Below, piece by piece: positions 43,992-51,425 of a stretch of 64,000 nucleotides of DNA. Source of the stretch: Luteibacter aegosomaticola (GTDB lineage: Bacteria; Pseudomonadota; Gammaproteobacteria; Xanthomonadales; Rhodanobacteraceae); NCBI RefSeq assembly GCF_023078475.1, contig NZ_CP095741.1, forward strand, positions 1,736,001-1,800,000, in the 5' to 3' direction. How positions within the stretch are numbered: position 1 is the first letter of the stretch; the number at the start of each line of letters is the position of its first letter. The notes beneath the pieces were generated by a model, which saw only the letters and a list, made by a program, of their open reading frames with translations, was not told the DNA's origin and ran no database searches. The translations under genes were made by a program, and so were the position numbers.

Positions 43992-45383
43992 TCAGGACAG
44001 GAAGCGGGCGCTGACTTCCAGGGAGCGGAGCACGCCCCCGGCCATGCAGGCCTGCATGATCACCGCCGCCGCAGCGTGGGCCACGGCGACCGGTAAGAGT
44101 GAACGGTGGTGCAGGTACCACCATGCCCAGCCCAGCTCGGCCACGAAACACAGCTGCATGAGCAGGCCGTTGGGGGTGTGGAGCAGGGCGAAGGCCAGGG
44201 CTGTCAGCAGCACGGCTGCGGGTCGCGGTAGCGCTCGGGCCAGTAGCCCGGCCACGACGGCGAGCATCAGCCACTGTTGGAAAAACGCCCACCCTATATA
44301 AAGGAGTGCGCGGCCTAAGGGCGGCCACGCCGGTGCGTGCCCGGCGACTGCCGCCACGCCGAGGGCGACCGGGATGGCCAGGAGTGGCCAGCCAGCCATT
44401 CGCCAGTTGCCCTTCCAGTGCCAGCGGGGCACGGCTCGAATCCAGGTGAGGTAGGCGGCGTAAGCGACGCCGCCGGCGAACATCGCCACGGCGCTGGCGT
44501 CTGGCCTCGGCGCCAGTCCCAGTCCAACGATGAGCCACAACGGGCCCGCCGCCGCCAGGGCGGCATGGACCAGGTCGTCGAGCCGGCTGGTCGTGCGTTG
44601 GCGCCGTGTCCGAATGCTGTTAGCAATGAGCAGCACAAAATAGACGGCAACCGGCGTCAGGCGGAGCCAGTTGGGCCCGGGGCTTGGGGGCGGCATGCTG
44701 CCAAAGGTGGTCAGCGGGTCGATCGCCCGCTGCTGGTCACGCCAGTGAAGTAGTCCTTCTGCGGTCAGGCCGGTTGGGATGGGTGTGCCGGTTTCGGGTA
44801 GCGGCCCGCCTGCGCGGGCGAGGCTTGCCCCTCGAAGCACCAGGGTGGCGTCCGTCGGCAGCATGAAGGCGAGTCGGAGCATGGCGGCCCGCCCAGGTGC
44901 CGCGACCGTCGCGCCTGTCGCGTCGCGCCACGTCAACTGATCCAGGTGGATGGGCGCGGCAAGGCCTGTTAAGTCGGCCCTTACGAGCGGTGCGGACAAG
45001 GTTGGCCGGACGACAATGCTGAACTGCCCGGCAGGGGCGCTGGCATCCAGGCGAAGGAGATTGAGTCGGCTCAGGTCGGCTTGCCGGGTCAGTGGGAAGC
45101 CGAGTTCGCCGCGTCCGCTGCGCGTTGGCGCCACGATGAGGCCCTGTTCGCCGGACTTGATCGCAGCGTCGCCGAATACCTTTCCTGCCACCAGGTCATT
45201 AGCGTCGCGAAACCGCCATGACCAGGGTGATGTGCCGCTCGCATAGGCGGCGCGATCCATGGCGCCGGACCGCTCCATGGCGCCACGCACCACGCGGGCT
45301 GCCAGTAGTGGGAGCAGGAAGCAGCTAGCGATGGCCAGGACGGCCATCGCCAGCGCTAGCGCGCGGTAGCGGCGTGAGGGCAC
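43992..45383 (-). CDS. CPBP-like (CAAX-protease-like) membrane protein with altered active-site motif
   Basis: The product is about 463 residues. One N-terminal helix (ALALAMAVLAIASCFLLPLL) is followed by a roughly 200-residue extracytoplasmic domain (residues about 30-225). The C-terminal half has six or more helices. The last part resembles the CPBP intramembrane protease fold: AFFQQWLM, ALLHTPNG and PVAVAHAAAA correspond to its three motifs, but the usual EExxxR glutamate pair is QQ here. That predicts no classical protease activity. The start is probably the GTG at 45381-45383, 1 bp after the phhB stop; a TTG at 45407 is possible. It lies directly downstream of phhB and is convergent with rluC. 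Confidence 0.65.
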   Translation of the reverse strand: MPSRRYRALALAMAVLAIASCFLLPLLAARVVRGAMERSGAMDRAAYASGTSPWSWRFRDANDLVAGKVFGDAAIKSGEQGLIVAPTRSGRGELGFPLTRQADLSRLNLLRLDASAPAGQFSIVVRPTLSAPLVRADLTGLAAPIHLDQLTWRDATGATVAAPGRAAMLRLAFMLPTDATLVLRGASLARAGGPLPETGTPIPTGLTAEGLLHWRDQQRAIDPLTTFGSMPPPSPGPNWLRLTPVAVYFVLLIANSIRTRRQRTTSRLDDLVHAALAAAGPLWLIVGLGLAPRPDASAVAMFAGGVAYAAYLTWIRAVPRWHWKGNWRMAGWPLLAIPVALGVAAVAGHAPAWPPLGRALLYIGWAFFQQWLMLAVVAGLLARALPRPAAVLLTALAFALLHTPNGLLMQLCFVAELGWAWWYLHHRSLLPVAVAHAAAAVIMQACMAGGVLRSLEVSARFLS

Positions 45384-45384
45384 G

Positions 45385-45726
45385 TCAGCGGTCGAGCAGG
45401 GCCTCAACGCGCGCGGCGCAGATGAAATCGTTCAGGGAGAGGCCGCCCACGTCGTGGGTAGACCACAGGAGATGGCAGTGGCCGTACCCGGCCTCGATGT
45501 CCGGATGATGGTCTTCCTGATTGGCCATGAACCCCACGGCGTTGATGAAGCCGAGCGTGTGGTGGAAATCCTTGAACGGGAAATCCTTCACGATCGCCTT
45601 GCCGTCGGCGCTTACAACCCAGCCCGGCAGGTCCTTCAGGTAGCCATCGATGGCGGTGCGGTCGAGCGCGTGCTCGGCGCCTTTGCGCGGCTGGCAGTGC
45701 TGGGTGGCGAGGGGCGAGAGCGACAT
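45385..45726 (-). CDS. phhB: Pterin-4a-carbinolamine dehydratase
   Basis: PhhB recycles the pterin cofactor of phenylalanine hydroxylase by dehydrating 4a-hydroxytetrahydropterin. The product is 113 residues. The signature EDHHPDIEAGYGHC gives the active-site histidine pair, and STHDVGGLSLNDF follows as in the family. The start is the ATG at 45724-45726, since the longer frame has no homology. Phenylalanine hydroxylase (phhA) is not in the window. It is immediately followed by the CPBP-like gene on the same strand and divergent from nfuA. Confidence 0.92.
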   Translation of the reverse strand: MSLSPLATQHCQPRKGAEHALDRTAIDGYLKDLPGWVVSADGKAIVKDFPFKDFHHTLGFINAVGFMANQEDHHPDIEAGYGHCHLLWSTHDVGGLSLNDFICAARVEALLDR

Positions 45727-45869
45727 GGCGGCGTGTCCATCCGGAGAAAGGAGCGAAGGGTCGATGGTCGCGGTTGAATTGTCAAAAGGGCGCGCCCAGA
45801 TCGAAACCGTACTAAAATGGTCTTGTTTCCCGGCGATCTCCGCGCCGGGCATGTCTTTCCGGAGTCACC

Positions 45870-46463
45870 ATGATCGATATCACGGAACGCGCCCAGGCGC
45901 ATTTCCAGCGGCTGATCGCCCAGCAGGGCGAGGATGGCCTTGGCGTGCGCCTGCGCGTCGTCTCGGCCGGCACCCCTTCGGCGCAGTGCGAGCTCGAGTT
46001 CTGCTCCACCACCGAGCTCACGGGTGATGAGTGGACCATCGAGTGCCAGGGTTTCAACCTCTACGTCGATAGCGAGAGCATGCCGTGGCTCGACCCGGCC
46101 AGCATCGATTACGAGATGACCCCTACGGGTAGCCAGCTGAACATCCGTGCGCCACGGATCAAGGGTGAGGCACCGGGTGAGGGCGCGGGCGTGGTCGAGC
46201 GCGTGAAGTATGTGCTGGAGACCGAAATCGCCCCCGGCATCGCCTCGCATGGCGGTCGCATCTCGCTGGTGGAAGTTACGGCGGAAGGCGTGGTGGTGCT
46301 TCGCTTCGGCGGTGGCTGCCATGGTTGCGGCATGGTCGATGTCACGCTGAAGAATGGCGTGGAGAAGACCCTGCGCGAACGCATCCCCGAAGTCACCGAA
46401 GTGCGCGACGTCACCGACCACGCGACGGGCGACAAGCCCTACTTCGAACGCAAAGCCGGCTAA
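45870..46463 (+). CDS. nfuA: Fe-S biogenesis protein NfuA
   Basis: NfuA carries and delivers [4Fe-4S] clusters to client enzymes, especially under stress. The product is 197 residues. It has an N-terminal degenerate A-type (HesB-like) domain without the usual cysteines (about 1-95) and a C-terminal Nfu domain with the cluster-binding CHGC (Cys150, Cys153) in [11 protein letters not shown]. This fusion is diagnostic for NfuA. It is divergent from phhB, and the REP array starts 9 bp after its stop. Confidence 0.95.
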   Translation: MIDITERAQAHFQRLIAQQGEDGLGVRLRVVSAGTPSAQCELEFCSTTELTGDEWTIECQGFNLYVDSESMPWLDPASIDYEMTPTGSQLNIRAPRIKGEAPGEGAGVVERVKYVLETEIAPGIASHGGRISLVEVTAEGVVVLRFGGGCHGCGMVDVTLKNGVEKTLRERIPEVTEVRDVTDHATGDKPYFERKAG

Positions 46464-46472
46464 CGCCGCCCG

Positions 46473-46686
46473 GTAGGGGCCCACCCTGTGGGCGACATCT
46501 TTCGTAGTAGCGCGGTAGGAGCCCACCCTGTGGGCGACATCTTTCGTAGTAGCGCGGTAGGAGCCCACCCTGTGGGCGACATCTTTCGAAGCGACGCAGC
46601 AGGCCCTGCAGCTTTTCCGCGAACGGCGTCGCCCACAGGGTGGGCTCCTACGCGCGAACGGCGTCGCCCACAGGGTGGGCTCCTAC
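46473..46686. repeat. Composite REP array (three forward, two reverse units)
   Basis: Forward units start at 46473, 46515 and 46557 with exact 42-bp pitch. The third pairs with a reverse unit ending at 46651 to make the standard 95-bp element, and a second reverse unit follows at 35-bp pitch, ending at 46686. The first unit has one change (gtagggg). The array lies between the convergent nfuA and cytochrome c genes. The repeats are short, palindromic and non-CRISPR: there are no unique spacers. Confidence 0.93.
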
Positions 46687-46697
46687 GCGGAAGCTGC

Positions 46698-46725
46698 GAA
46701 AAAGCCCGCGGAAGCGGGCTTTTTC
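46698..46725. terminator. Bidirectional intrinsic terminator
   Basis: AAAAAGCCCGC-GGAA-GCGGGCTTTTT, between the REP array and the cytochrome c gene; it serves both converging transcripts. Confidence 0.85.
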
Positions 46726-46745
46726 GTTACGGGTAACAGGGTGGA

Positions 46746-47099
46746 TTAGTCGCCCTGTACGTGGCCCTCGAGGCCGCTGAGCTTGGTCGGCATCGTGTGG
46801 AAATACGCCGAGATGTCGTCGATATCCTGATCGGATAGCGTGGCCGCGAAGCCCTTCATGACGAGGTTGTCGCGCTTGCCGCTCTTGTACTCGTGGAGGG
46901 CTTGCTCGAGGTAGTCGGCGTACTGGCCGGCCAGGCGCGGGTACTGCGGATCGACCGAATTGCCATCCTTGCCGTGGCAGGCCACGCAGGTAGCGATCTT
47001 CTTGCTACCCGAGGCCGGGTCGCCGGCGGCAAAGGTGGTGGTGGCAGACAGCGCCAGGGCGGCGCCGATGAGAGTCAGGGTGAACCCACGGATCATCAT
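46746..47099 (-). CDS. Periplasmic monohaem cytochrome c
   Basis: The product is 117 residues with a signal peptide (about 1-25, ending FAAG). The haem motif CVACH is at 38-42, and the downstream methionine of NLVMKGFAATLS is the expected sixth ligand. It is a class I cytochrome c of the c4/c5-like short type, carrying electrons in the periplasm. The next gene upstream on the same strand encodes a similar cytochrome 14 bp away, so they are co-transcribed, like a split diheme c4. No oxidase gene is adjacent. Confidence 0.9.
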   Translation of the reverse strand: MMIRGFTLTLIGAALALSATTTFAAGDPASGSKKIATCVACHGKDGNSVDPQYPRLAGQYADYLEQALHEYKSGKRDNLVMKGFAATLSDQDIDDISAYFHTMPTKLSGLEGHVQGD

Positions 47100-47113
47100 G
47101 CGTCCTCGGCAGC

Positions 47114-47449
47114 TTACTGGGCGAGACTGGAAAGGTAGGCGGCGATGTCGGCGATGTCTTTATCCGACAGGCTGGCGGCCTGGGCGCCCATGGTGGGGTG
47201 CGTGCGGCCGGTACCGGGCGCCTTGAAACCCTTCTGGTAGTCCTTCAGCGCGTTGACGATGTACTGCTCGTTCTGGCCGGCGATGTGCGGCACGTGGTAC
47301 GACGGGTAGACGTTGGAATAACCGGGTACGCCGTGACAACCCTGGCAGGTGTACACGAGCTGGCGTCCCCTGGTTTTGTCCCCTTCAGCGTGCGCCGTGG
47401 TGGCACACATGGCTACAGCGATCAGACCGTACAGATACAGACGCTTCAT
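47114..47449 (-). CDS. Periplasmic monohaem cytochrome c
   Basis: The product is 111 residues with a signal peptide (about 1-21, ending AHA). The haem motif CQGCH is at 35-39, and HPTMGAQAASLSD contains the probable methionine ligand. The start is set at the ATG at 47447-47449 behind GGGAAC; a longer in-frame version destroys the signal peptide. It is the first gene of a two-cytochrome unit, and both proteins have the same fold and length, suggesting duplication. Confidence 0.9.
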   Translation of the reverse strand: MKRLYLYGLIAVAMCATTAHAEGDKTRGRQLVYTCQGCHGVPGYSNVYPSYHVPHIAGQNEQYIVNALKDYQKGFKAPGTGRTHPTMGAQAASLSDKDIADIAAYLSSLAQ

Positions 47450-47633
47450 CAATGGTTCCCTGGGTACCGGGCGGGGCCGGGGGTGAAAGTAGCCATTGGA
47501 GTATAGAGGCGCCTTCCGGCGGGCGACAACCGGCGGTGCAGCAAGAGCCCTTGGCCCGGCGAATCGCGCGAAAGCGCGTTTGCGGGCTACCACTGTGCCC
47601 CGTGACCCCGATCACGTAAGCGTTCGATCGGAG

Positions 47634-48869
47634 TTACAGCAGCGTCCGGATGATATGGATCCCGGCGATGTACTCACCGGCGATCGTCCCAATGCACACG
47701 AGGAAGAAGTTCAGCAGTGTCCGCGCCACGCGGTTCTTCCACCAACCGGTCCAGTGCGTGATGTCATCGCGCAGCTGCTCGAAATCGACCACGCGCGGCT
47801 TGCGGATCCATGCTTCGACCATGGCGCTGACGGCGCCAGACGGGATGCCGGGGCGGAACGGCTTGATCGGGCCGGCGACAAACGCAGCGATGATGCTGAG
47901 TGGGTGGCCACCTGCAATCAGTGCGCCCAGTGCCGAGAGGCCGCCGGTCAGCAGCACCCAGTTCAACAGCGCTTCCTTGCCCAGGCTGGGGTTGCGGTAG
48001 AACGCGTAGCCGATGACGGCAAAGATCGCCAGCACGATGCCAACGGCCAGGTACTTCGGCCATTTCGCCGCCGGCGGCGTGACGGCGAGCTCATCGGCGA
48101 TGGCCGACGGCACGCCGTGCTGGTGGCCCAGTTCGTGGCTCATGCCCTTGAGGTGGCCTGCGCCGATCACCACCAGTACCTTGCGGCTGGGTGCGGCGTC
48201 ATCCATCCGGTCGCCGTATTCGCGCAGCTTTGCTGCCATGAACTCATCGCGCTCGGCGATCAGGGCGCGGTACAGCGGTGCCGAATCCTTCGCGAACTCG
48301 CTGAAGGAGGCCTCGAGCAGGTCGGATTGCTTGAGCTTCTCGATATCGGCTTCGGCGATGTCTTCGCGCTCGAATACGCTGCCCAGCATGCCGGCCAGCA
48401 GGCCGAAGCGCTGGAAGAAGCCTACGCTACGCCATGCTCGCTTGAGCGTGGTGCCGACCTCGCGATCGACGAGCCACACCGGCAGGCCGCGCGCATCCGC
48501 GCCATCCATCGCCGCCTTCATTTCCGCGCCGGGCTCGATGCCGTACTGCGCGGCCAGGCGCTTCTGGAACGAACCGAGCACCAGGCTCGCCGCGACCATG
48601 CCGGCCTTGCCCTGGCGGATGACCTGGAACAGATCCATCTGCTTGAAGGCCTCCGGATCGCGGATGCCGTGCGCACGGCTGGCGCACAGCTCCACGGCGA
48701 CGGCATCGAAGTGCTCGGTTTCAAGCAGTGCGTTGACCGCCTCGACGCTCGCGCGCGACACATGCGCCGTGCCCAGGATGACGTAATCGACCCCATCGCG
48801 GCGCATGCGCTCGATAGGCTGGCCTTCCAGGGCCGCGGGGATGGGGGCGTCGTGCTCGGCGGACTGCAT
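47634..48869 (-). CDS. TraB/PrgY-like membrane protein
   Basis: The product is 411 residues. The N-terminal cytoplasmic part matches the TraB/PrgY (TIKI/GumN-like) family: VILGTAHVSRAS near residues 30-41, a conserved VELC segment, and VVIGAGHLKGM near 233-243. The C-terminal third has four or so helices (LAVGIVLAIFAVIGYAF, WVLLTGGLSALGALIAGG). In Enterococcus, PrgY/TraB limits pheromone signals; the bacterial membrane versions are of unclear role and the GTAHV/GAGH pair suggests a metallopeptidase-like site. It lies 22 bp after aguB on the same strand. Confidence 0.85.
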   Translation of the reverse strand: MQSAEHDAPIPAALEGQPIERMRRDGVDYVILGTAHVSRASVEAVNALLETEHFDAVAVELCASRAHGIRDPEAFKQMDLFQVIRQGKAGMVAASLVLGSFQKRLAAQYGIEPGAEMKAAMDGADARGLPVWLVDREVGTTLKRAWRSVGFFQRFGLLAGMLGSVFEREDIAEADIEKLKQSDLLEASFSEFAKDSAPLYRALIAERDEFMAAKLREYGDRMDDAAPSRKVLVVIGAGHLKGMSHELGHQHGVPSAIADELAVTPPAAKWPKYLAVGIVLAIFAVIGYAFYRNPSLGKEALLNWVLLTGGLSALGALIAGGHPLSIIAAFVAGPIKPFRPGIPSGAVSAMVEAWIRKPRVVDFEQLRDDITHWTGWWKNRVARTLLNFFLVCIGTIAGEYIAGIHIIRTLL

Positions 48870-48891
48870 GCGCGTCGGGTGTCCTTAAGGG

Positions 48892-49782
48892 TTAATCGCG
48901 GTAACGCTTGGTGAGGTCGGCGTACGCATCAATGCGGCGATCACGCAGGAACGGCCAGATGCGGCGCACGTGCTCGCTGCGCTCCATGTCGACATCGACG
49001 ATGAGCAGTTCGCGACCCTCGGTGCCGGCCTGGGCCAGGAACTCACCCTGCGGACCTGCGACGAAGCTGGAGCCCCAGAACTGGATGCCGCTGCCCACGC
49101 CGGAAGGGTCCGCCTCGTAACCCGTGCGGTTGCACGAGAGCAGCGGCAGCCCGTTGGCGACGGCGTGACCACGCTGCACGGTAATCCATGCCTCGCGCTG
49201 GCGCGCCTTCTCGGCGTCGTCGTCATTGGGGTCCCAGCCAATCGCAGTGGGATAGAAGAGGATGTCAGCGCCGGCCAGCGCCATCAGGCGCGCGGCTTCC
49301 GGGTACCACTGGTCCCAGCACACGAGCACGCCGAGCTTGCCCACGGAGGTCTGGATCGGCTCGAAGCCGATGTCGCCCGGCGTGAAGTAGAACTTCTCGT
49401 AGAACGCCGGATCATCGGGGATGTGCATCTTGCGGTACTTGCCCGCGATGACGGCCGAGCGATCAAAGACCACGGCGGTGTTGTGGTACAGGCCGGTGGC
49501 GCGCTTCTCGAAGATGGAAGCGATGACGACGAGCTTCAGCTCCTCGGCCAGCTTGCCGATGCGTTCGGTGCCCGGGCCGGGGATGGTCTCGGCGCGGTCG
49601 AACTCGCCCACGCTCTCGTGCTGGCAGAAGTACGGGCCGTTGTGCAGTTCCTGCAGCAGTACCAGTTCAACACCGGCTTTCGCGGCTTCGCGCAGGCCGG
49701 CCTCGATCGCGTCGAGGTTGGCATCGCGGCTACCGCGGTCGGTTTCCTGGAGGAGGGCGACCTTGAGGGTCTTGCGGGTCAT
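48892..49782 (-). CDS. aguB: N-carbamoylputrescine amidase
   Basis: AguB hydrolyses N-carbamoylputrescine to putrescine, CO2 and ammonia, the last step from agmatine. The product is 296 residues, a nitrilase-superfamily enzyme. The Glu-Lys-Cys triad is visible: Glu45 (LLQELHNG), Lys118 (GKYRKMHIPDD) and Cys155 (GVLVCWDQWYPEA). The start has AGGAAAG upstream. It follows aguA by 21 bp on the same strand, confirming the agmatine pathway. Confidence 0.95.
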   Translation of the reverse strand: MTRKTLKVALLQETDRGSRDANLDAIEAGLREAAKAGVELVLLQELHNGPYFCQHESVGEFDRAETIPGPGTERIGKLAEELKLVVIASIFEKRATGLYHNTAVVFDRSAVIAGKYRKMHIPDDPAFYEKFYFTPGDIGFEPIQTSVGKLGVLVCWDQWYPEAARLMALAGADILFYPTAIGWDPNDDDAEKARQREAWITVQRGHAVANGLPLLSCNRTGYEADPSGVGSGIQFWGSSFVAGPQGEFLAQAGTEGRELLIVDVDMERSEHVRRIWPFLRDRRIDAYADLTKRYRD

Positions 49783-49803
49783 GGTTGTCTTTCCTCGGAA
49801 TGC

Positions 49804-50856
49804 TTACTTGGCGATATCGGCGGGCAGCTGCATGGTGATGCAATGCAGGCTGCCGTTCTGCCAGATGAGCGGGCGGCACGGCACCTGCACCACTTCGCGG
49901 CCCGGATGGGCCAGCCCGATGATCCGGGCCGCTTCCGCATCGACGCGGTCGCCATACGCCGGCACCAGCACTGCGCCATTCACGATCAGGTAGTTCGCGT
50001 AGGACGCTGCCAGGCGGCGGCCTTCGTCGATGATCGGCTGGGCCCAGGGCAGGGGGTGCAGCACGTACGGCTTGCCTTCCGGCGAGCGCAGTTCGGCAAG
50101 TTCCGAGGCCATCTGGCCCAGTTCTTCGAAATGCGGATCGCTGGCGTCGTCGCAGGCCTGGAAGACGATGCCGCCATCCGGGCTGAAGCGCGCGAGCGTA
50201 TCGATATGGGCGTCGGTGTCGTCGCCTTCAAGGTAGCCATGCTCCAGCCACAGCACGCGATCGGCGTGCAGGGTGGTCGCCAGCGTGTCGGTCATCGATT
50301 CGCGGGAAAGGTCTGGGTGGCGCTGCACCAGGCACTTCCACGTGGTGAGGATCGTGCCCTTGCCATCGCTCTCGATGCCGCCGCCTTCCAGCGCCCAGTC
50401 GATGCGCTTGTGCGGCAGGCCGCTGAGCACGCCGCGCTGGAGCAGGCCGGCGATGATCGCGTCATCCTGCTCGGCACCGAACTTGCCGCCCCAGCCGGTG
50501 AAGCGGTAATCGTTGAGCAGCACGCCGTTCGGGCCGGTCAGGGTGATCGGACCGGAGTCGCGCAGCCAGGTGTCGTCGTAGGGCAGTTCGATGAAGTGCA
50601 CGCGCGCCATATCGGCGCCGGCCTCTTCGATGGCCAGGCGTGCGCGTTCGCGCAGTTCGGCATCGGCCACGATGATGTGCAGCGGCTCGAAGCGGGTGAC
50701 GGCGGCCGCCAGGGCCACGTAGGTGGTTTCCACCCCCGCCAGGCGCTCGGCCCAGTCGGTACCGTCGTGCGGCCAGGCGATAAGGACGCCGGCCTGCGGC
50801 TCCCACTCGGCGGGGAGGCGGTAAGAAGCGGAGTTGGTCATGGCGGGTGGGGTCAT
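49804..50856 (-). CDS. aguA: Agmatine deiminase
   Basis: AguA converts agmatine to N-carbamoylputrescine and ammonia. The product is 350 residues, a guanidine-modifying (PPADI) enzyme. Key residues: WPHDGTDWAER near the start, YDDTWLRDSGP (Asp, Asp pair binding guanidinium), ALEGGGIESDG and the catalytic cysteine Cys339 in LHCITMQLP near the C-terminus. The start used is the ATG at 50856; the ATG at 50841 is equally plausible because neither has a good Shine-Dalgarno. aguA-aguB are adjacent, as in other deiminase pathways. No arginine decarboxylase gene is present. Confidence 0.95.
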   Translation of the reverse strand: MTPPAMTNSASYRLPAEWEPQAGVLIAWPHDGTDWAERLAGVETTYVALAAAVTRFEPLHIIVADAELRERARLAIEEAGADMARVHFIELPYDDTWLRDSGPITLTGPNGVLLNDYRFTGWGGKFGAEQDDAIIAGLLQRGVLSGLPHKRIDWALEGGGIESDGKGTILTTWKCLVQRHPDLSRESMTDTLATTLHADRVLWLEHGYLEGDDTDAHIDTLARFSPDGGIVFQACDDASDPHFEELGQMASELAELRSPEGKPYVLHPLPWAQPIIDEGRRLAASYANYLIVNGAVLVPAYGDRVDAEAARIIGLAHPGREVVQVPCRPLIWQNGSLHCITMQLPADIAK

Positions 50857-50907
50857 GAAGGGAAGCCCGCTATTGTAAGGCTTCCCGATGACCGTTGCCC
50901 GACCGTG

Positions 50908-51249
50908 TTATTTCGGGCTTTGCGGGTTGGTGTTGTTGCCCGCCGGGGTGTTCAGCACCGTGTGGATCACGTGGCTCTTCTCGAAATAGACGATATAGCC
51001 CGGATACATCCAGCGGTTGATCACCGGCTGCTTGCTGCTGCCGCCGCCACGGGAATCGAGCTTCGAGGTCGGCGCGCCAAAACGGCGCTCCACGTCGGCC
51101 ATGCTCATGCCCTTGGTGGGCAGGTTCATGCCCTTTTCCTGCTGCACGCGCTGCATCAGGAGGGTATCGCCGGCACGGGCGGAAGGCGCTGCGGCCACGG
51201 CCACGAGGGCCAGGGCGATCGCGGTGAAAACAGGCTTGATGGTGTTCAT
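50908..51249 (-). CDS. Small periplasmic protein with a BamE/SmpA-like motif
   Basis: The product is 113 residues with a signal peptide (about 1-26, ending ARA). The mature part, KGMSMADVERRFGAPTSK then RWMYPGYIVYFEKSHVIH, follows the pattern of SmpA/OmlA/BamE proteins (MsxxxVxxxFGxP then WxY.....Y..F..) but lacks a lipobox cysteine, so it would be soluble rather than lipidated. Function is unknown; the resemblance is only at motif level. It sits upstream of aguA by 51 bp on the same strand and could be in that operon. Confidence 0.6.
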   Translation of the reverse strand: MNTIKPVFTAIALALVAVAAAPSARAGDTLLMQRVQQEKGMNLPTKGMSMADVERRFGAPTSKLDSRGGGSSKQPVINRWMYPGYIVYFEKSHVIHTVLNTPAGNNTNPQSPK

Positions 51250-51425
51250 GATGGCTCCGTCGCGCTCCCCATGCGGCGCAGGACAGCGTTTTAACAGATC
51301 GCCCGATATCGCGCCATGGGCGGCGCCCGGCCGTCTTCACGGCTGTGGGCTAAGTCGCACTTGGGCGACGCGAGCGGGCAGGGCAGCTATCATGCGCAGT
51401 CGCCTTTCGCCTTCTTCGGCCCGCC

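Noticed and set aside
46473..46686. Possible CRISPR array
   Set aside because: The repeats alternate in orientation, are palindromic and have no unique spacers of constant length; no cas gene is near.
46488..46736. Open frame of 82 codons over the REP array
   Set aside because: The sequence is just repeated REP units (MGDIFRSSAVGAHPV pattern), not a gene.
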